A stretch of 64,000 nucleotides of DNA from Bernardetia sp963719525 (GCA_963719525.1 CAVRCG010000001.1:1612001-1676000), one strand, 5' to 3'. Positions 34,758 to 45,155 are shown, numbered from the stretch's first letter. A program made the numbers and translations. The notes: a model not told the origin generated them from the sequence alone.

Positions 34758-37343
34758 TTATCGTATCATTTGTCCAATAGTAAAATGGAATTGCGCTCCA
34801 TTTACACCTGGTTTTCCTGGTATCTGATCAAATCCGTAAGCCCAATCAATTCCTAAAAGACCAAAAGCAGGCATGAAAATACGTGCACCTACTCCTGCTG
34901 AACGTCTCAAATCAAAAGGCTGGAAGGTATCAAAACTTCCCCAGTTGTTTCCACCTTCTGCAAAAGCCAAGACAAAAATAGAAGCAGCTTGATTAAGTGT
35001 AACTGGATAACGAAGCTCCATCACAAATTTGTTGTAAGCTACTCCACCCTCTCCATTGGATTCTACAGGAATAATAGAATTATCTTGATAGCCTCTAAGT
35101 CCAACAATATCAGAACCCAAAAGTAAATTACCAAAACCTAGACCCGAACCACCCAAAATAAAACGTTCGAAAGGACTAATAGGAGTTTTGTTGTTATATG
35201 AACCAATAAAACCCATGTGCGCTCTAGCACTAAAGACAAGGTCGCCAACTACTGGAGTATACCAAGAATTATCAAGCATCCATTTGTGATACTCTACAAA
35301 TTTGAATATTTCTGCATCTTCTGCCGTTTCATAATTTATATCTCTGAACATAGAATAAGGAGGTGTAAAACCTGCACTAAGGGAAATACTCGCTCCATTA
35401 CGAGGGTAAATTTGACTATCTACACTTGTACGAGAAAGAGTAGTATTAAAGACAATACTGTTAAAATCACCATTTTGAATATTTCTAAATCCAACTCCTC
35501 TATAATTATTAAGACTATAGCGCAGATAAGCAAGTGAGTTTCTCAGGGAAAAGTAATTATCTGGGAAATTTAATTGACGACCCAAACCAAGTGTTATTCC
35601 CGAAACTTGAAAATTACCCGTGCTTTCATTCGTTTGGCGACTAATTTGGTTTTGGACAGAATGCTGTAAACTAATAGAGAATGAGTTTCGTTTTTTTCCT
35701 CCTAACCAAGGTTCGGAAAAAGAAAAAGAGTAGGTCTGAAATGCACGTCCGTTTGCTTGAAAGCGCAAAGAAACTTGCTGTCCGTCTCCTTGTGGAAGTG
35801 GCGACCACGATTTGAAATCTAACAAACGACTAGAAGAAAAATTATTAAACGTCAGCCCTAGTGTTCCGATAAAACCAATGGCTCCACCTCCCCAACCACC
35901 AGAAAGTTCAATTTGGTCATTTGGCTTTTCAACTACTGAATAATGAATATCTACCGTTCCATCAGCTACATTCGGAATTGGATTGATACCTATTGATTCA
36001 GCATCAAAATAACCTAGTTGAGAAAGTTGTTGCTGTGTACGAAGAAGTGCAGAACGACTAAATTTTTGCCCAGGAAATGTAGAAACTTCTCTCAAAATCA
36101 CGTGATCTCTTGTACGAGTATTTCCTGTTACGATAATTTTGCTAATGGTAGCTTGGTCTCCTTCATAGATTCTCATTTCTATATCAATCAAATCGTTATC
36201 TACCCTAATTTCAATCGGTTGAATGTTGAAGAATAAATAGCCATCGTCCATATAAAGCGACGTAATATCCAAACCTGTCGGATTGTAAGACATACGTTTT
36301 TGCAAATCTTCTGGATTATAAACATCCCCTTTTCTCACTCCCAAAACAGCACTCAAAAGTGTATCTGAATGAATGTAATTACCCGACCACGTAATATTTC
36401 TGTAATGATATTTATTGCCTTCATTGACATTCATTTTTATTTTCACTCCTTCTTCTACTGAAATTACTGTGTCAGAAATAATGTAGGCATCTCTAAACCC
36501 TTCTTTATTATAATAAGCAATTAGTTTTTGTTTATCACTTTTGTATTCCTTGGGTATAAATTTGGAAGAAATAAATATATTCCAAGATGATCGTTCTTTC
36601 GTTTTCTTCATCTTGCGCCTAAGTTTTTTGTCTGCAATCGCTTTGTTTCCTTCAATCTCAATTTCTTCTATTCTTACTTTTTTTCCTTTATCTACGTCAA
36701 TTTCTAATCGAACGCTATTAGCTAATGTAGTATCTTTTTTCTGGATAATATTTACTTTTACATTTCTGAATCCTTTTTGAATGTAATGTTGTTTGATTGC
36801 AACTTCTGTATTTTTGATAATTACATCGTTTACAATACGTCCACGTACTAGAGTTACTTTGTCTTTCAATGTATTTTTTTGCCCTTTTGGTATTCCTGTA
36901 AACTCAAAGCGTGATAATCTTGGTCGCTCTGTTAGGATAAGTTTGAAGAACACTTTTTCGTCTTCAATTTTGTCTACTTCTATACTAATGTCTCCCAAAA
37001 GTCCTTGTTTCCAAAGTTTGCGAATAGCAAGTCCAATATCTTCTCCAGGAACTAATATTTTGTCTCCAATACGCAATCCTGTAAGCGAAATAAGTGCGCT
37101 TGGGTCAAGATAACTTGCTCCTTCTACACTAATTCCTCCAATAGTATATTCTTTTGGATTTGAATAATCAAAATCTTTTGTAGTAGTTGTGGAAGCAGTT
37201 TTGAATCCTCCCAAACCTTTAAAAGGCGTTGTTTGGGCAAAACAAGGTAGAGTACTACCCAAAAGTAAAGAGAAAATTAGAAAAGAAAAAACAATCTTTT
37301 TTAAAGTATTATTTTTTATATGAATTGAATTATATGGATACAT
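34758..37343 (-). CDS. bamA: Outer membrane protein assembly factor BamA
   Basis: 861 residues from the ATG at 37343 (MYPYNSIHIKNN). A frame extends to 37427, but this start gives a normal signal peptide (KKIVFSFLIFSLLLGSTLPC). Five POTRA domains span about residues 60-440 (examples: GDKILVPGEDIGLAIRKLWK, GRIVNDVIIKNTEVAIKQHY, TRTRDHVILREVSTFPGQKF). The C-terminal barrel ends VNGAQFHFTIGQMIR. It inserts beta-barrel proteins into the outer membrane. It is clustered with uppS upstream and three skp paralogues downstream. Confidence 0.95.
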   Translation of the reverse strand: MYPYNSIHIKNNTLKKIVFSFLIFSLLLGSTLPCFAQTTPFKGLGGFKTASTTTTKDFDYSNPKEYTIGGISVEGASYLDPSALISLTGLRIGDKILVPGEDIGLAIRKLWKQGLLGDISIEVDKIEDEKVFFKLILTERPRLSRFEFTGIPKGQKNTLKDKVTLVRGRIVNDVIIKNTEVAIKQHYIQKGFRNVKVNIIQKKDTTLANSVRLEIDVDKGKKVRIEEIEIEGNKAIADKKLRRKMKKTKERSSWNIFISSKFIPKEYKSDKQKLIAYYNKEGFRDAYIISDTVISVEEGVKIKMNVNEGNKYHYRNITWSGNYIHSDTLLSAVLGVRKGDVYNPEDLQKRMSYNPTGLDITSLYMDDGYLFFNIQPIEIRVDNDLIDIEMRIYEGDQATISKIIVTGNTRTRDHVILREVSTFPGQKFSRSALLRTQQQLSQLGYFDAESIGINPIPNVADGTVDIHYSVVEKPNDQIELSGGWGGGAIGFIGTLGLTFNNFSSSRLLDFKSWSPLPQGDGQQVSLRFQANGRAFQTYSFSFSEPWLGGKKRNSFSISLQHSVQNQISRQTNESTGNFQVSGITLGLGRQLNFPDNYFSLRNSLAYLRYSLNNYRGVGFRNIQNGDFNSIVFNTTLSRTSVDSQIYPRNGASISLSAGFTPPYSMFRDINYETAEDAEIFKFVEYHKWMLDNSWYTPVVGDLVFSARAHMGFIGSYNNKTPISPFERFILGGSGLGFGNLLLGSDIVGLRGYQDNSIIPVESNGEGGVAYNKFVMELRYPVTLNQAASIFVLAFAEGGNNWGSFDTFQPFDLRRSAGVGARIFMPAFGLLGIDWAYGFDQIPGKPGVNGAQFHFTIGQMIR

Positions 37344-37488
37344 AAAATCTGAAGATAGTAAATGAATAGTATAGCTTTTTGATAAACTGAATGATACAAA
37401 CCTTACCTTTTCTGTTTTAAGTAGCAAGATTTGTAAAGTTTTGTCCTATATTTTTTTATTAATAATTAGTGTCAGTCTTTATTTTATA

Positions 37489-38192
37489 TTAGATTTGTTC
37501 ACTTGTTTTGCCAAAACGTCGTTCTCTATTTTGATAACTAAGAAGCGTTTCAAACAAATGAATCTTTCTGAAATCGGGCCAAAGCACATCTAAAAAAGCA
37601 AGTTCGGAATAAGCAACCTGCCAAAGCAAGAAATTACTAATTCTCATCTCTCCACTTGTACGGATAAGAAGCTCTGGATCAGGAATAGAAGACGTATAAA
37701 GGTGTTTGGCAATCAATTCTTCATCTATTTGCTCCGAATTTATTTCTCCTTTTTCTATTTTTTGAGCAATTTTTTGGATAGCCGTTTTCATTTCTGTACG
37801 TCCACTATAACTCAAAGCAAGTGTCAGGACAAGTCTTTCGTTGTGCGCAGTTTTGGCAATCAACTCATCAAGCTGTATTTGGCATTTATTAGGAAGGGAA
37901 TATAACTCACCTATTGCACCTAATTTTACACCTTTTTCACTAAGTTCCTTTACCTCACTACGCAATGTTGAAACTAAAAGCTGCATTAATCCGTTTATTT
38001 CGTCTTCAGGACGTTGCCAATTTTCGGTAGAAAATGTATAGAGAGTAAGGTATTTTATGCCCATTTCTACACATCCTTCTATGGCTTCTCTTACAGCTTT
38101 TACAGCATTTTTGTCCCAAAAATTCTTGAAAAACCTCTTTGTTTTGCCCATCTACCATTTCCATCCATAATCAAGGCTACGTGAGAAGGCAT
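37489..38192 (-). pseudogene. uppS: Isoprenyl transferase (UppS), frame broken
   Basis: The N-terminus is read from the ATG at 38192: MPSHVALIMDGNGRWAKQRG with the DGNGRWA diphosphate-binding motif. One missing base near 38120 (GGGACAAAAATG, where GGGCACAAAAATG would give FGHKNAVKAV) shifts into the frame 37489-38151, which holds TFSTENWQRP, LALSYSGRTE, and DPELLIRTSGEMRISNFLLW. The latter are the substrate motifs of undecaprenyl diphosphate synthase. Directly before the ATG is an in-frame TGA (38193-38195) that closes a 67-codon open frame, which may be the natural N-terminus (one base from TCGA). The enzyme is essential, so a true null is unlikely. Confidence 0.8.
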
Positions 38193-38395
38193 TCAATCTT
38201 TAACCAACAATTCCTGTATTTCTTCTTTTGTACGAGAAGATAAAGGAACAAGAGCAGTAAAATTTTTTACGTTATTTTGCTTCTTATTTTCTTTTCTAAC
38301 TGATTTCATAATTAAACTTTCCTTTTTCTTTCCTTTTAGCTTTTCAACTAAACTTTGACTGGAATAAGATAAATAAATTAAATATACCAAATACA

Positions 38396-38854
38396 AATAG
38401 TTGTTTTACTTCAAACTTTTGATTCAATACATTATAATTTGGCGTGCAAGTTACGAAAAGATTAGTCAAATTCAGTTTTCTATTTTATCAAAACATTCAA
38501 AAAAGCATATCAATTAAATAATTAATCCAAATAGGCTAGGTTTGATTTTGGAAAAATAAGACACACAAAACCAAATAATTGGTGGAAAGACGATAAAGAA
38601 TAGAAAAATGTGGCAAGACAAATGAAACTATCCTATTAAAAAACGTGAAAAGAATTTGAAACGGAAAGTGAGAAGAGGAGCAGGGAATTGATACTACTTC
38701 AAAAATTTTGTGCTGTTTTTCAACGTTTGTTGAGACTTCGTTGGTCACTAGCATGACTACAATAAAATCTCAACGGTAACTTTAATCTCATTTATGGTTG
38801 ATACAAAGCACTTTTATTTTACACAGCCTATTATCTGATCAACGAGTTTCAAAT
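38396..38854. other. Gene-free stretch upstream of uppS
   Basis: AT-rich region between the uppS leader frame and the SpoIIE phosphatase gene's 3' end. Only unremarkable short frames are seen, and no repeat or RNA gene was recognised. Confidence 0.4.
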
Positions 38855-40018
38855 TTATATTTTGATTCCTATAACAATTACATCATCTGTTTGTACTGTT
38901 TCATATTTCCATTCTGTAAAAGCAGATTTTACCTTTGTGTGCATTTCACTCATAGAGTTGAACGGATTCTGATTGAGAAGTTGTCGAAAACGTTTGCTTC
39001 CAAATTTCTTGTCGTTCTCTCCTCCAAACTGATCTGTATATCCATCAGAAAACAAATAAAACTCGCTTCCTTTTTGGTATTCTAAGGTATGCATGTCAAA
39101 TATTTTTTCTCTCTTTCTTTTTTCTCCTCCCAAGGCAGCACGACTTCCCTTAATTACTTGAATAGCACTTTGGTCAGAATTTCTGTAATATAAAGGCCTA
39201 TTTGCACCTGCGTAATACAATTTTCTTTCTGTTTCATCAATAACAAAAACAGATGCGTCCATTCCTTCCCTTACTTTCGAAGTTTGGTTCACAGAATAAG
39301 GGGAAGTAAACGCTTCTATAATCCCTTCGTTGAGTGCTTCCAAAATTGTATTAGGTCTTACAATTTTTTCCTTCTCTACAATCCTCTCTAACAAAAAATA
39401 ACCTACAATCGTCATAATTGCACCTGGTACTCCGTGCCCTGTACAGTCTGCTAGAATCGTTATTTTATAATTTTTTCCTTCTAAAAGAACATTTCTAAAC
39501 CAGTAAAAATCTCCACTAATTATATCTTTTGCTTTATAAAAAACAAAAACTTCATCAAAAGCAGTTTTCAAATTAGAAAGGTCTGGAAGAAGTGCAAGCT
39601 GTAATCTTTCGGCAGTACGAACACTTGCCTGTACATCAGAAAACAACTTTTCTACCTGAATGCGTTGCTCTTTTATTTTCTCACTTTGTGCCTTTAGTTC
39701 GTGAGAATATTGGGTAACTATCTGATTTTGCTGCAAAAGTTCTTCGTTATAACTCTCTATATCTTGACGTATTTCGGTTACATCATCCAGATTACGACCC
39801 GCAAAACCAAAAGCAATTCCTAAAAAAATAGGCGCACTATCAATAATAAAGTGAAGAGGATTGAGCTGATGAACACTTATTAATCCTTCAGCACTAAAAG
39901 GAATATCTTTGAGAAATAATCCATCAAAGAGTAAAGAAAAAGTAGGAAAACAAAAACCAAAAGTTATACCAAATAGTGCGTATTTGAAGGTATAAGACTT
40001 GCTAAAAGATGAAGACAT
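38855..40018 (-). CDS. SpoIIE-type PP2C serine phosphatase, membrane anchored
   Basis: 387 residues. Two hydrophobic segments (about residues 12-30 and 50-72), a coiled-coil linker (ESYNEELLQQNQIVTQYSHE...), then a PP2C/SpoIIE domain: DIISGDFYWF, ILADCTGHGVPGAIMTIVGY, SDGYTDQFGGENDKKFGSKR and TDDVIVIGIKI with the metal-binding aspartates. Such phosphatases act on anti-anti-sigma factor-like or response-regulator partners. No partner is adjacent. Its paralogous domain is in the 48069-50861 protein. Confidence 0.9.
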   Translation of the reverse strand: MSSSFSKSYTFKYALFGITFGFCFPTFSLLFDGLFLKDIPFSAEGLISVHQLNPLHFIIDSAPIFLGIAFGFAGRNLDDVTEIRQDIESYNEELLQQNQIVTQYSHELKAQSEKIKEQRIQVEKLFSDVQASVRTAERLQLALLPDLSNLKTAFDEVFVFYKAKDIISGDFYWFRNVLLEGKNYKITILADCTGHGVPGAIMTIVGYFLLERIVEKEKIVRPNTILEALNEGIIEAFTSPYSVNQTSKVREGMDASVFVIDETERKLYYAGANRPLYYRNSDQSAIQVIKGSRAALGGEKRKREKIFDMHTLEYQKGSEFYLFSDGYTDQFGGENDKKFGSKRFRQLLNQNPFNSMSEMHTKVKSAFTEWKYETVQTDDVIVIGIKI

Positions 40019-40175
40019 TTAAGGGTAAAAAAGTATAGTAAGTGGACAGTAAGCCGATTCGTAGAAATATAATAGAATTTTTCCTATATATCTATTATTA
40101 TACGCATTTTTTATCAAAATGTTGAATAAATAGGTTTGAATTCCATAATAAAGGTTATAACGATTGATATGGTAA

Positions 40176-40311
40176 GTACTTGAGCAGAATTAAACGTACC
40201 TAAAAACGTATTTAAAAAAGCATTTAACTTCGCTGTTTTATCAGGTTTCATTCTCTGTGTTCGAAAATTCATTTCAAAATAATACATATATTTAATTTCG
40301 CCTCACTACTT
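40176..40311. repeat. Dispersed repeat family 2, copy 1
   Basis: An inverted relative is at 53156-53297. Shared blocks include ACTTGAGCAGAATTA, CGCTGTT, CATTCTCTGTGTT, GAAAATTCATTTCAAA and ATACATATATTTAATTT. The two copies are over 12 kb apart and non-coding, so this is a second short interspersed element, here next to a copy of the palindromic family. Confidence 0.65.
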
Positions 40312-40317
40312 AATGTC

Positions 40318-40430
40318 ATTTTCCCATAGCACTAGGTTTTGCAAACCCCATTTTAGTAGAAAAAGCAAACTATTGTTTCATCAAAGATGATATCATATAC
40401 AAAATTTGATAAATGTTACTCCTATTGTAA
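40318..40430. repeat. Palindromic dispersed repeat, copy B
   Basis: The centre CCCATAGCACTAGG-TTTTGCAAACCCC resembles copy F, and the right flank (AAGCAAACTATTGTTTCATC, then AAATTTGATAAATGTTACTC) matches the right flank of copy A at 798-865. The left flank is missing, as if truncated by the neighbouring family 2 element. Confidence 0.6.
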
Positions 40431-40662
40431 TCTATTTAACTAATAAACAGACTATTTCGCTATTCATTTAGACTAAGAATTCTGAACTGTTTTTTATAAA
40501 AATTAAGGCTGTCAAGAAGTGAGGGGATTAAAAACACAAATAAATTATGCCTGTTTTTTTACTTATTATTTGAATAGTAATATTGAAATTAAATTAATTT
40601 GTGCAATTACCTCTTATAAAAAATAGTGAGTCATAGTAGAATTAGTGTATCCATAGCAATCA

Positions 40663-42336
40663 TCAATCTGTCAAATCTATATCTATTTCTTCAAGTTCCC
40701 AGTTTGCTTTTAGTTCTAATTCTCGTTTTAGGTTTACGACTGACTCTGGCAAAATGCGTTTTTCAAAATCACCGTTTTCCCATTTTCCATTTCCATTGGC
40801 ATCAACAAGTACTCTAATTGTCTTTTTTCCTGGCAAAAGATTTTCAAATCTATACTTTCTTTGATTTTGAATAGTTTTTTCTATTTTTCCCTTCTCATCA
40901 ATTACTTGAATAATAAAATTATCGTATTTACCCAAAACTTGCCCACTAATTATTCCATAACTAGTCTCATCTCCCCTAGAGTACTCCAAATTCTTAGATT
41001 CTTTTAAGGTATCATTTTCTACCGAAACAAATGCATTCTCACGAATTTGTAACTGAAAAGATTTTTGTTTGTCTGTAGTGAGTTCTATTGTTTTGATAAA
41101 TGAAATTTCGGTTCTATTTTTATTGAATTTCCAATCTGCTGCACTTGTTCGGCTTCCTGTGCTATCTCCCTTAAAACCTACAATTATACTATCGTACTGC
41201 ATTGTAACGATGGGTTTGTTAAAAAACAATTTTAATTCTAATTCTTTATTTGGTAAAATAGGTGTTCCAGAAGTAGGATCTTCTCTTATCGTAAAAGGCG
41301 ATTGACGAAGCTTTCTGACCTTTCCAAACTGAATAGTAAGTGTGGTATCGATCGTATTTCCGATAGAATCAGCAAAGGACATACTAGCTGAAACAGAATC
41401 TTCTGTATTTGTATTTCGGTTATAAAAATTAAGATACTCATCTTGCAACACAGGATAAAACAAAGTATCATAATCTATATTTTTCTCTTCATCTTGATAT
41501 TTAATAGTATAATCAGCTATATTTTTATTGAATTTTATTTCAAAATACTGTCCCCTTTGTCTGGCAACAGATAATCGAAAAGGCAAAATATCATATTGTA
41601 TTACTTGAAAATCTACTCCCGAATAACTCGTTCCGATTTGCAAAGGCTCTTCATAAAACCCAATCAATTCTGCGTTTTTATTGTATACATAATCTCTTTT
41701 ATCTTTTGGCTCTACGAGCGCATAAACCTTGTATTTACCAGATTTTATGTTCTCAATAGCATATCTTCCTATCGAATCAGTCATAGAAAAATAAAGTGGA
41801 CGACGATTATTAATATCAAAAGAATCTGCTTCAATATCATTATAAGCATATAATCCTACCATTGCATTTTCCACTTTATTACCTTTCACAAGGTCTGAAA
41901 CTGTTCCTGTAATAAGTAAAGAATCAATTTTGTTTCCTGTACTAAAAGCAAGTTTGATATTCTTAGGAATATTTCCTTCATTAAAATCAACTACTCCTTT
42001 ACCAAAAGAAAAAGTATAAGTTGTGTTTTCAGCAAAGGGTTTGTCAAATTTTAGTGTCAAGCGATTTCGCTTTACAGTTGATTTGTAATTACCCTCTATA
42101 AAAGGCGAAATTTGTAGCTCTTCCTGTAATTTTTTTGTAGCAATATCTTCATCAAACTCCAAAATAATCATAGTACCATTAAAATTAACCGACTGATCAT
42201 TGGGATAAGTAGAAAGTAATTTTGGTGGTGTAATATCCTTCAATCCTCCCGTAGGCATACTTTGGCTGGCACAAGCTGCTATGAAAAAAATAAGAGTAAT
42301 AGACGATACTAAATAAACAAAATAATTTAATTTCAT
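40663..42336 (-). CDS. Ig-like (SbsA) domain lipoprotein
   Basis: 557 residues from the ATG at 42336 (MKLNYFVYL). A lipoprotein signal with Cys in FFIAACASQSMPTGG; then GLKDITPPKLLSTYPNDQSV, a typical SbsA Ig-like start, and DEDIATKKLQEELQISPF. The central part has a Cna/transthyretin-like module (NIKSGKYKVYALVEP), and the C-terminus has LLPGKKTIRVLVDANGNGKW. It is a surface or periplasmic lipoprotein commonly encoded in Bacteroidota; function unknown. Confidence 0.85.
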   Translation of the reverse strand: MKLNYFVYLVSSITLIFFIAACASQSMPTGGLKDITPPKLLSTYPNDQSVNFNGTMIILEFDEDIATKKLQEELQISPFIEGNYKSTVKRNRLTLKFDKPFAENTTYTFSFGKGVVDFNEGNIPKNIKLAFSTGNKIDSLLITGTVSDLVKGNKVENAMVGLYAYNDIEADSFDINNRRPLYFSMTDSIGRYAIENIKSGKYKVYALVEPKDKRDYVYNKNAELIGFYEEPLQIGTSYSGVDFQVIQYDILPFRLSVARQRGQYFEIKFNKNIADYTIKYQDEEKNIDYDTLFYPVLQDEYLNFYNRNTNTEDSVSASMSFADSIGNTIDTTLTIQFGKVRKLRQSPFTIREDPTSGTPILPNKELELKLFFNKPIVTMQYDSIIVGFKGDSTGSRTSAADWKFNKNRTEISFIKTIELTTDKQKSFQLQIRENAFVSVENDTLKESKNLEYSRGDETSYGIISGQVLGKYDNFIIQVIDEKGKIEKTIQNQRKYRFENLLPGKKTIRVLVDANGNGKWENGDFEKRILPESVVNLKRELELKANWELEEIDIDLTD

Positions 42337-42360
42337 AAAAACGAAGGAATAATTGGGCAA

Positions 42361-42740
42361 TTATAGAAGAATGTTTATGCTCATTTATTAAAGACCTTGA
42401 TACTAGTTAGTAATCTAACCTTAGCAATCATTGAGACAAAATTACTAAATTGGTTTAGTAAGAACATTATTTACCCTCATTAAAAATTAGTAAAAACGAC
42501 AAACGAAATAAAATAATGAGCTAACTGTATACTTTAACTGCTGATAATTAAGTAGTTAAAACTTTATTAGAAAATAATTAAAAAATAAATCGTTTTTTTT
42601 TTCATAAATACTTGACTGCTATTAATCTGGTACGTACCTTTGCATTCTCAATTCGGATACAAAGAAGCGTTATAAAGTAACAAACTATTTATTCAGATAT
42701 TTATTGAGAATAAAAGCAAAAATAGTAAAAGTTAAAAAAT
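42361..42740. other. Spacer with tRNA-Val promoter
   Basis: No gene. The region holds the promoter of the tRNA-Val pair (42612-42642) and a leader of about 95 bp before the first tRNA. Nothing else was recognised. Confidence 0.5.
42612..42642 (+). promoter_or_regulatory. Bacteroidetes-type promoter of the tRNA-Val pair
   Basis: TTG at 42612-42614, 20 bp, TACCTTTG at 42635-42642. This matches the TTG/TAnnTTTG consensus. Transcription would start about 90 bp before the first tRNA. Confidence 0.75.
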
Positions 42741-42815
42741 GGGCCTATAGCTCAGCTGGTTCAGAGCATCTGCCTTACACGCAGAGGGTCATAGGTTCAA
42801 ATCCTATTGGGCCCA
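42741..42815 (+). tRNA. tRNA-Val (anticodon TAC)
   Basis: Acceptor GGGCCTA pairs with TGGGCCC, followed by discriminator A. D-arm GCTC...GAGC, anticodon stem TCTGC/GCAGA with loop CTTACAC (anticodon TAC, reads GUA), T-arm ATAGG-TTCAAAT-CCTAT. The 3' CCA is not encoded. Confidence 0.97.
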
Positions 42816-42948
42816 CATTTTTTACTTTATCTCATTGGTAAAACATGGGTAAAACATGGGATAAAACATGAATTAATAATACCACGAGATACCGACAAGA
42901 GTCAATATTGTTTTTATATTGGTAATTAAAATTGAGAAAAATTAAAAT

Positions 42949-43023
42949 GGGCCTATAGCTCAGCTGGTTCAGAGCATCTGCCTTACACGCAGAGGGTCAT
43001 AGGTTCGAATCCTATTGGGCCCA
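42949..43023 (+). tRNA. tRNA-Val (anticodon TAC), second copy
   Basis: Same fold as the first copy, differing by one base in the T-loop (TTCGAAT instead of TTCAAAT). The spacer between the two contains a short threefold repeat of about 11 bp (GTAAAACATGG, 42838-42872). Confidence 0.97.
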
Positions 43024-43472
43024 CATTTTAAAGTCGTCGGTAAAAATACTTACGGTGGAAGAAAGGTTTTATAAAAATTAATCAAGTTTATTTTGAATGA
43101 TTTTTTTGAAACCTTTTTTTTATGTTTGTATTTTTATGTTTGTATTTTAGGTTCTCTGACGGTTTTTGCCTTTTTGTGATTTTTAGCAGAAAATAAATCT
43201 ATCTTGTATTTTCTTGTATTTTATTCAAAAAGGTTATACTACTCTGTCGCTAGAATCACAAAATACTTAAAACTGTACCAAAAAAGAATCAAACTCTGAA
43301 CAGCCTACCTCTAAGCTACAAATACGATTTTTCTATTATATTTTGCTAATCTTACCAATTACTTCTTAGAAAGTAATTAGTTGAGGTTAGCAATTTTTTT
43401 TTATTGCTTTTCAAGTCTTATCTTTGAATTATATTAGAATTTAACAAACACCTTAAACCAATCAATACATTT
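43024..43472. other. Spacer with a family 3 repeat
   Basis: No gene. A weak hairpin with T-tract (AAAGGTTT at 43064 / AAACCTTTTTTTT at 43110-43122) may end the tRNA transcript. From about 43151 a segment matches the dispersed repeat family 3 in inverted orientation. Confidence 0.5.
43151..43220. repeat. Dispersed repeat family 3, partial copy
   Basis: GGTTCTCTGACGG-TTTTTGCC, TTTTTGTGATTTTTAGC and AGAAAATAAATCTATCTTGT form the reverse complement of the right half of the copy at 46207-46396. The partner half is not clear. Confidence 0.55.
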
Positions 43473-44864
43473 ATGGCAAATTATGATTTATTAGTAATCG
43501 GTTCTGGCCCTGGTGGTTATGTCAGCTGCAATTCGTGCTTCTCAATTAGGATTAAAAGTAGGCGTAATCGAAAAAGAATCACTCGGTGGAATCTGTCTAA
43601 ACTGGGGCTGTATTCCTACGAAAGCACTTTTGAAATCTGCACAAGTATTTGAGTATGTCCAGCACGCAAAAGAATATGGCATCGAAGTAGGTGAATCAAA
43701 AGTAAACTTTGGTGATATGATTGGTCGTAGCCGAAATGTAGCGACTGGAATGAGTAAAGGAATTGAATTTCTGTTCAAGAAAAACAAAATTGAAAAAATA
43801 ATGGGCTTCGGAAAGCTTGCTGGCAAAGGCAAAGTAGAAGTAACCGACAAAGACGGCAAAAAACAAACTTATGAAGCCAAAAACATAATCCTTGCAACAG
43901 GTGGACGAGCGAGAGAATTACCAAACCTTCCTGTAGATGGCAAAAAAATAATCGAATACCGTAAAGCCATGTCGTTAGAAAAACAACCCAAAAGTATGGT
44001 TGTGGTAGGTTCTGGTGCTATTGGAGTAGAGTTTGCGTACCTCTATAATTCTATCGGAACCGATGTAACGATTGTAGAATTTATGGACAGAATCGTTCCT
44101 GTGGAAGATGCAGACGTTTCGAAAGAACTAGAAAGACAATACAAGAAAAAAGGAATAAAGATAATGACTTCTTCCGAAGTAACGAAAGTAGATACGTCTG
44201 GAAGTGGTTGCAAAGTAACTGTCAAAACCAAAAAGGGAGACCAAGTTTTGGAATGTGATATTGTGCTTTCTGCCGTTGGGGTTTCTACAAACTTAGAAGG
44301 AATCGGACTTGAAAATGCAGGCGTAAAAACAGAAAAAGGAAAAGTAGTTGTAGATGATTTTTACAAAACTTCGGTAGATGGCGTTTATGCTATTGGTGAT
44401 ATTGTACACGACCAGCACTTGCACATGTGGCGAGCGCAGAAGGGATAATTTGTGTAGAAAAAATTGCAGGACACCACCCAGAACCATTAAATTATGGAAA
44501 TATACCAGGTTGTACGTACTGTCAGCCAGAAATTTCATCAGTAGGAATGACAGAAGCACAAGCAAAAGAAGCAGGCTATGAAGTAAAAGTAGGCAAATTT
44601 CCGTTTTCTGCATCTGGAAAAGCAAGTGCAGCAGGTGCAAAAGAAGGTTTTGTGAAAGTAATCTTTGATGCAAAATATGGCGAATGGCTTGGCGCACATA
44701 TGATAGGTGCAAACGTAACCGAAATGATTGCAGAAGCTGTAGTGGCAAGAAAATTAGAAACCACAGGAATGGATATCGTAAAATCTGTTCATCCACATCC
44801 AACTATGTCAGAAGCTGTTATGGAAGCAGCAGCAGCAGCTTACGGAGAAGTAATTCATATGTAA
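43473..44864 (+). pseudogene. lpdA: Dihydrolipoyl dehydrogenase, two indels
   Basis: The ATG at 43473 gives MANYDLLVIGSGPGGYV, then one extra base near 43527 shifts frame. The frame 43513-44448 continues with the redox CXXXXC (GGICLNWGCIPTKALL) and the NAD fold VVVGSGAIGVEFAYLY up to VYAIGDIVHDQ. There one missing base near 44415 shifts to 44427-44864, which holds ASAEGIICVEKIAGHHPEP and the active-site HPHPTMSEAV. The shifts cancel: the total is exactly a multiple of three. It is the E3 of pyruvate/2-oxoglutarate dehydrogenase; a double lesion in a core gene suggests sequence error. Confidence 0.85.
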
Positions 44865-44913
44865 TAAATTGTTTGTCTAGTGTTTTATTAGTATGATATA
44901 TTTTTGATTACAA

Positions 44914-44950
44914 AAAAACCATTTCTACATTATATATAGAAATGGTTTTT
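44914..44950 (+). terminator. Rho-independent terminator after lpdA
   Basis: AAAAACCATTTCTA and TAGAAATGGTTTTT form a 14-bp stem around CATTATATA, 49 bp after the stop, ending in a T-tract. Confidence 0.82.
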
Positions 44951-44994
44951 GCTTTTACAAGAAGAGTTTGAGTTTGGAAAATAAATTAGTATTC

Positions 44995-45058
44995 CAATAT
45001 GAGTAACATTTGCCGATTTCTGTATATGAACTTATTTTCAACAAAATAATAGCAAACC
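44995..45058. repeat. Palindromic dispersed repeat, half copy C
   Basis: CAATATGAGTAACATTT, then TATATGAACTTATTTTCAAC and AAAATAATAGCAAAC match the left half of copy D (54892-54955). The central palindrome is absent. Confidence 0.55.
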
Positions 45059-45155
45059 TTCAAAACTTAGAATTTATGAAGCAGAGGTTTCGAATGATTG
45101 TGAAACAAAAAATATTCTATCAACGTAAAAATTATGAATTTTACATAAGATTTTT

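Larger units (their letters stand above)
40019..40662. other. Repeat-bearing spacer
   Basis: No gene seen. The stretch holds a 136-bp copy of a dispersed repeat (40176-40311) followed immediately by a palindromic repeat copy (40318-40430); the remaining 230 bp are AT-rich. Confidence 0.55.

Noticed and set aside
42838..42872. Short tandem GTAAAACATGG between the tRNA-Val genes as an integration site
   Set aside because: No integrase or second att copy in the window; simple duplication is enough to explain it.
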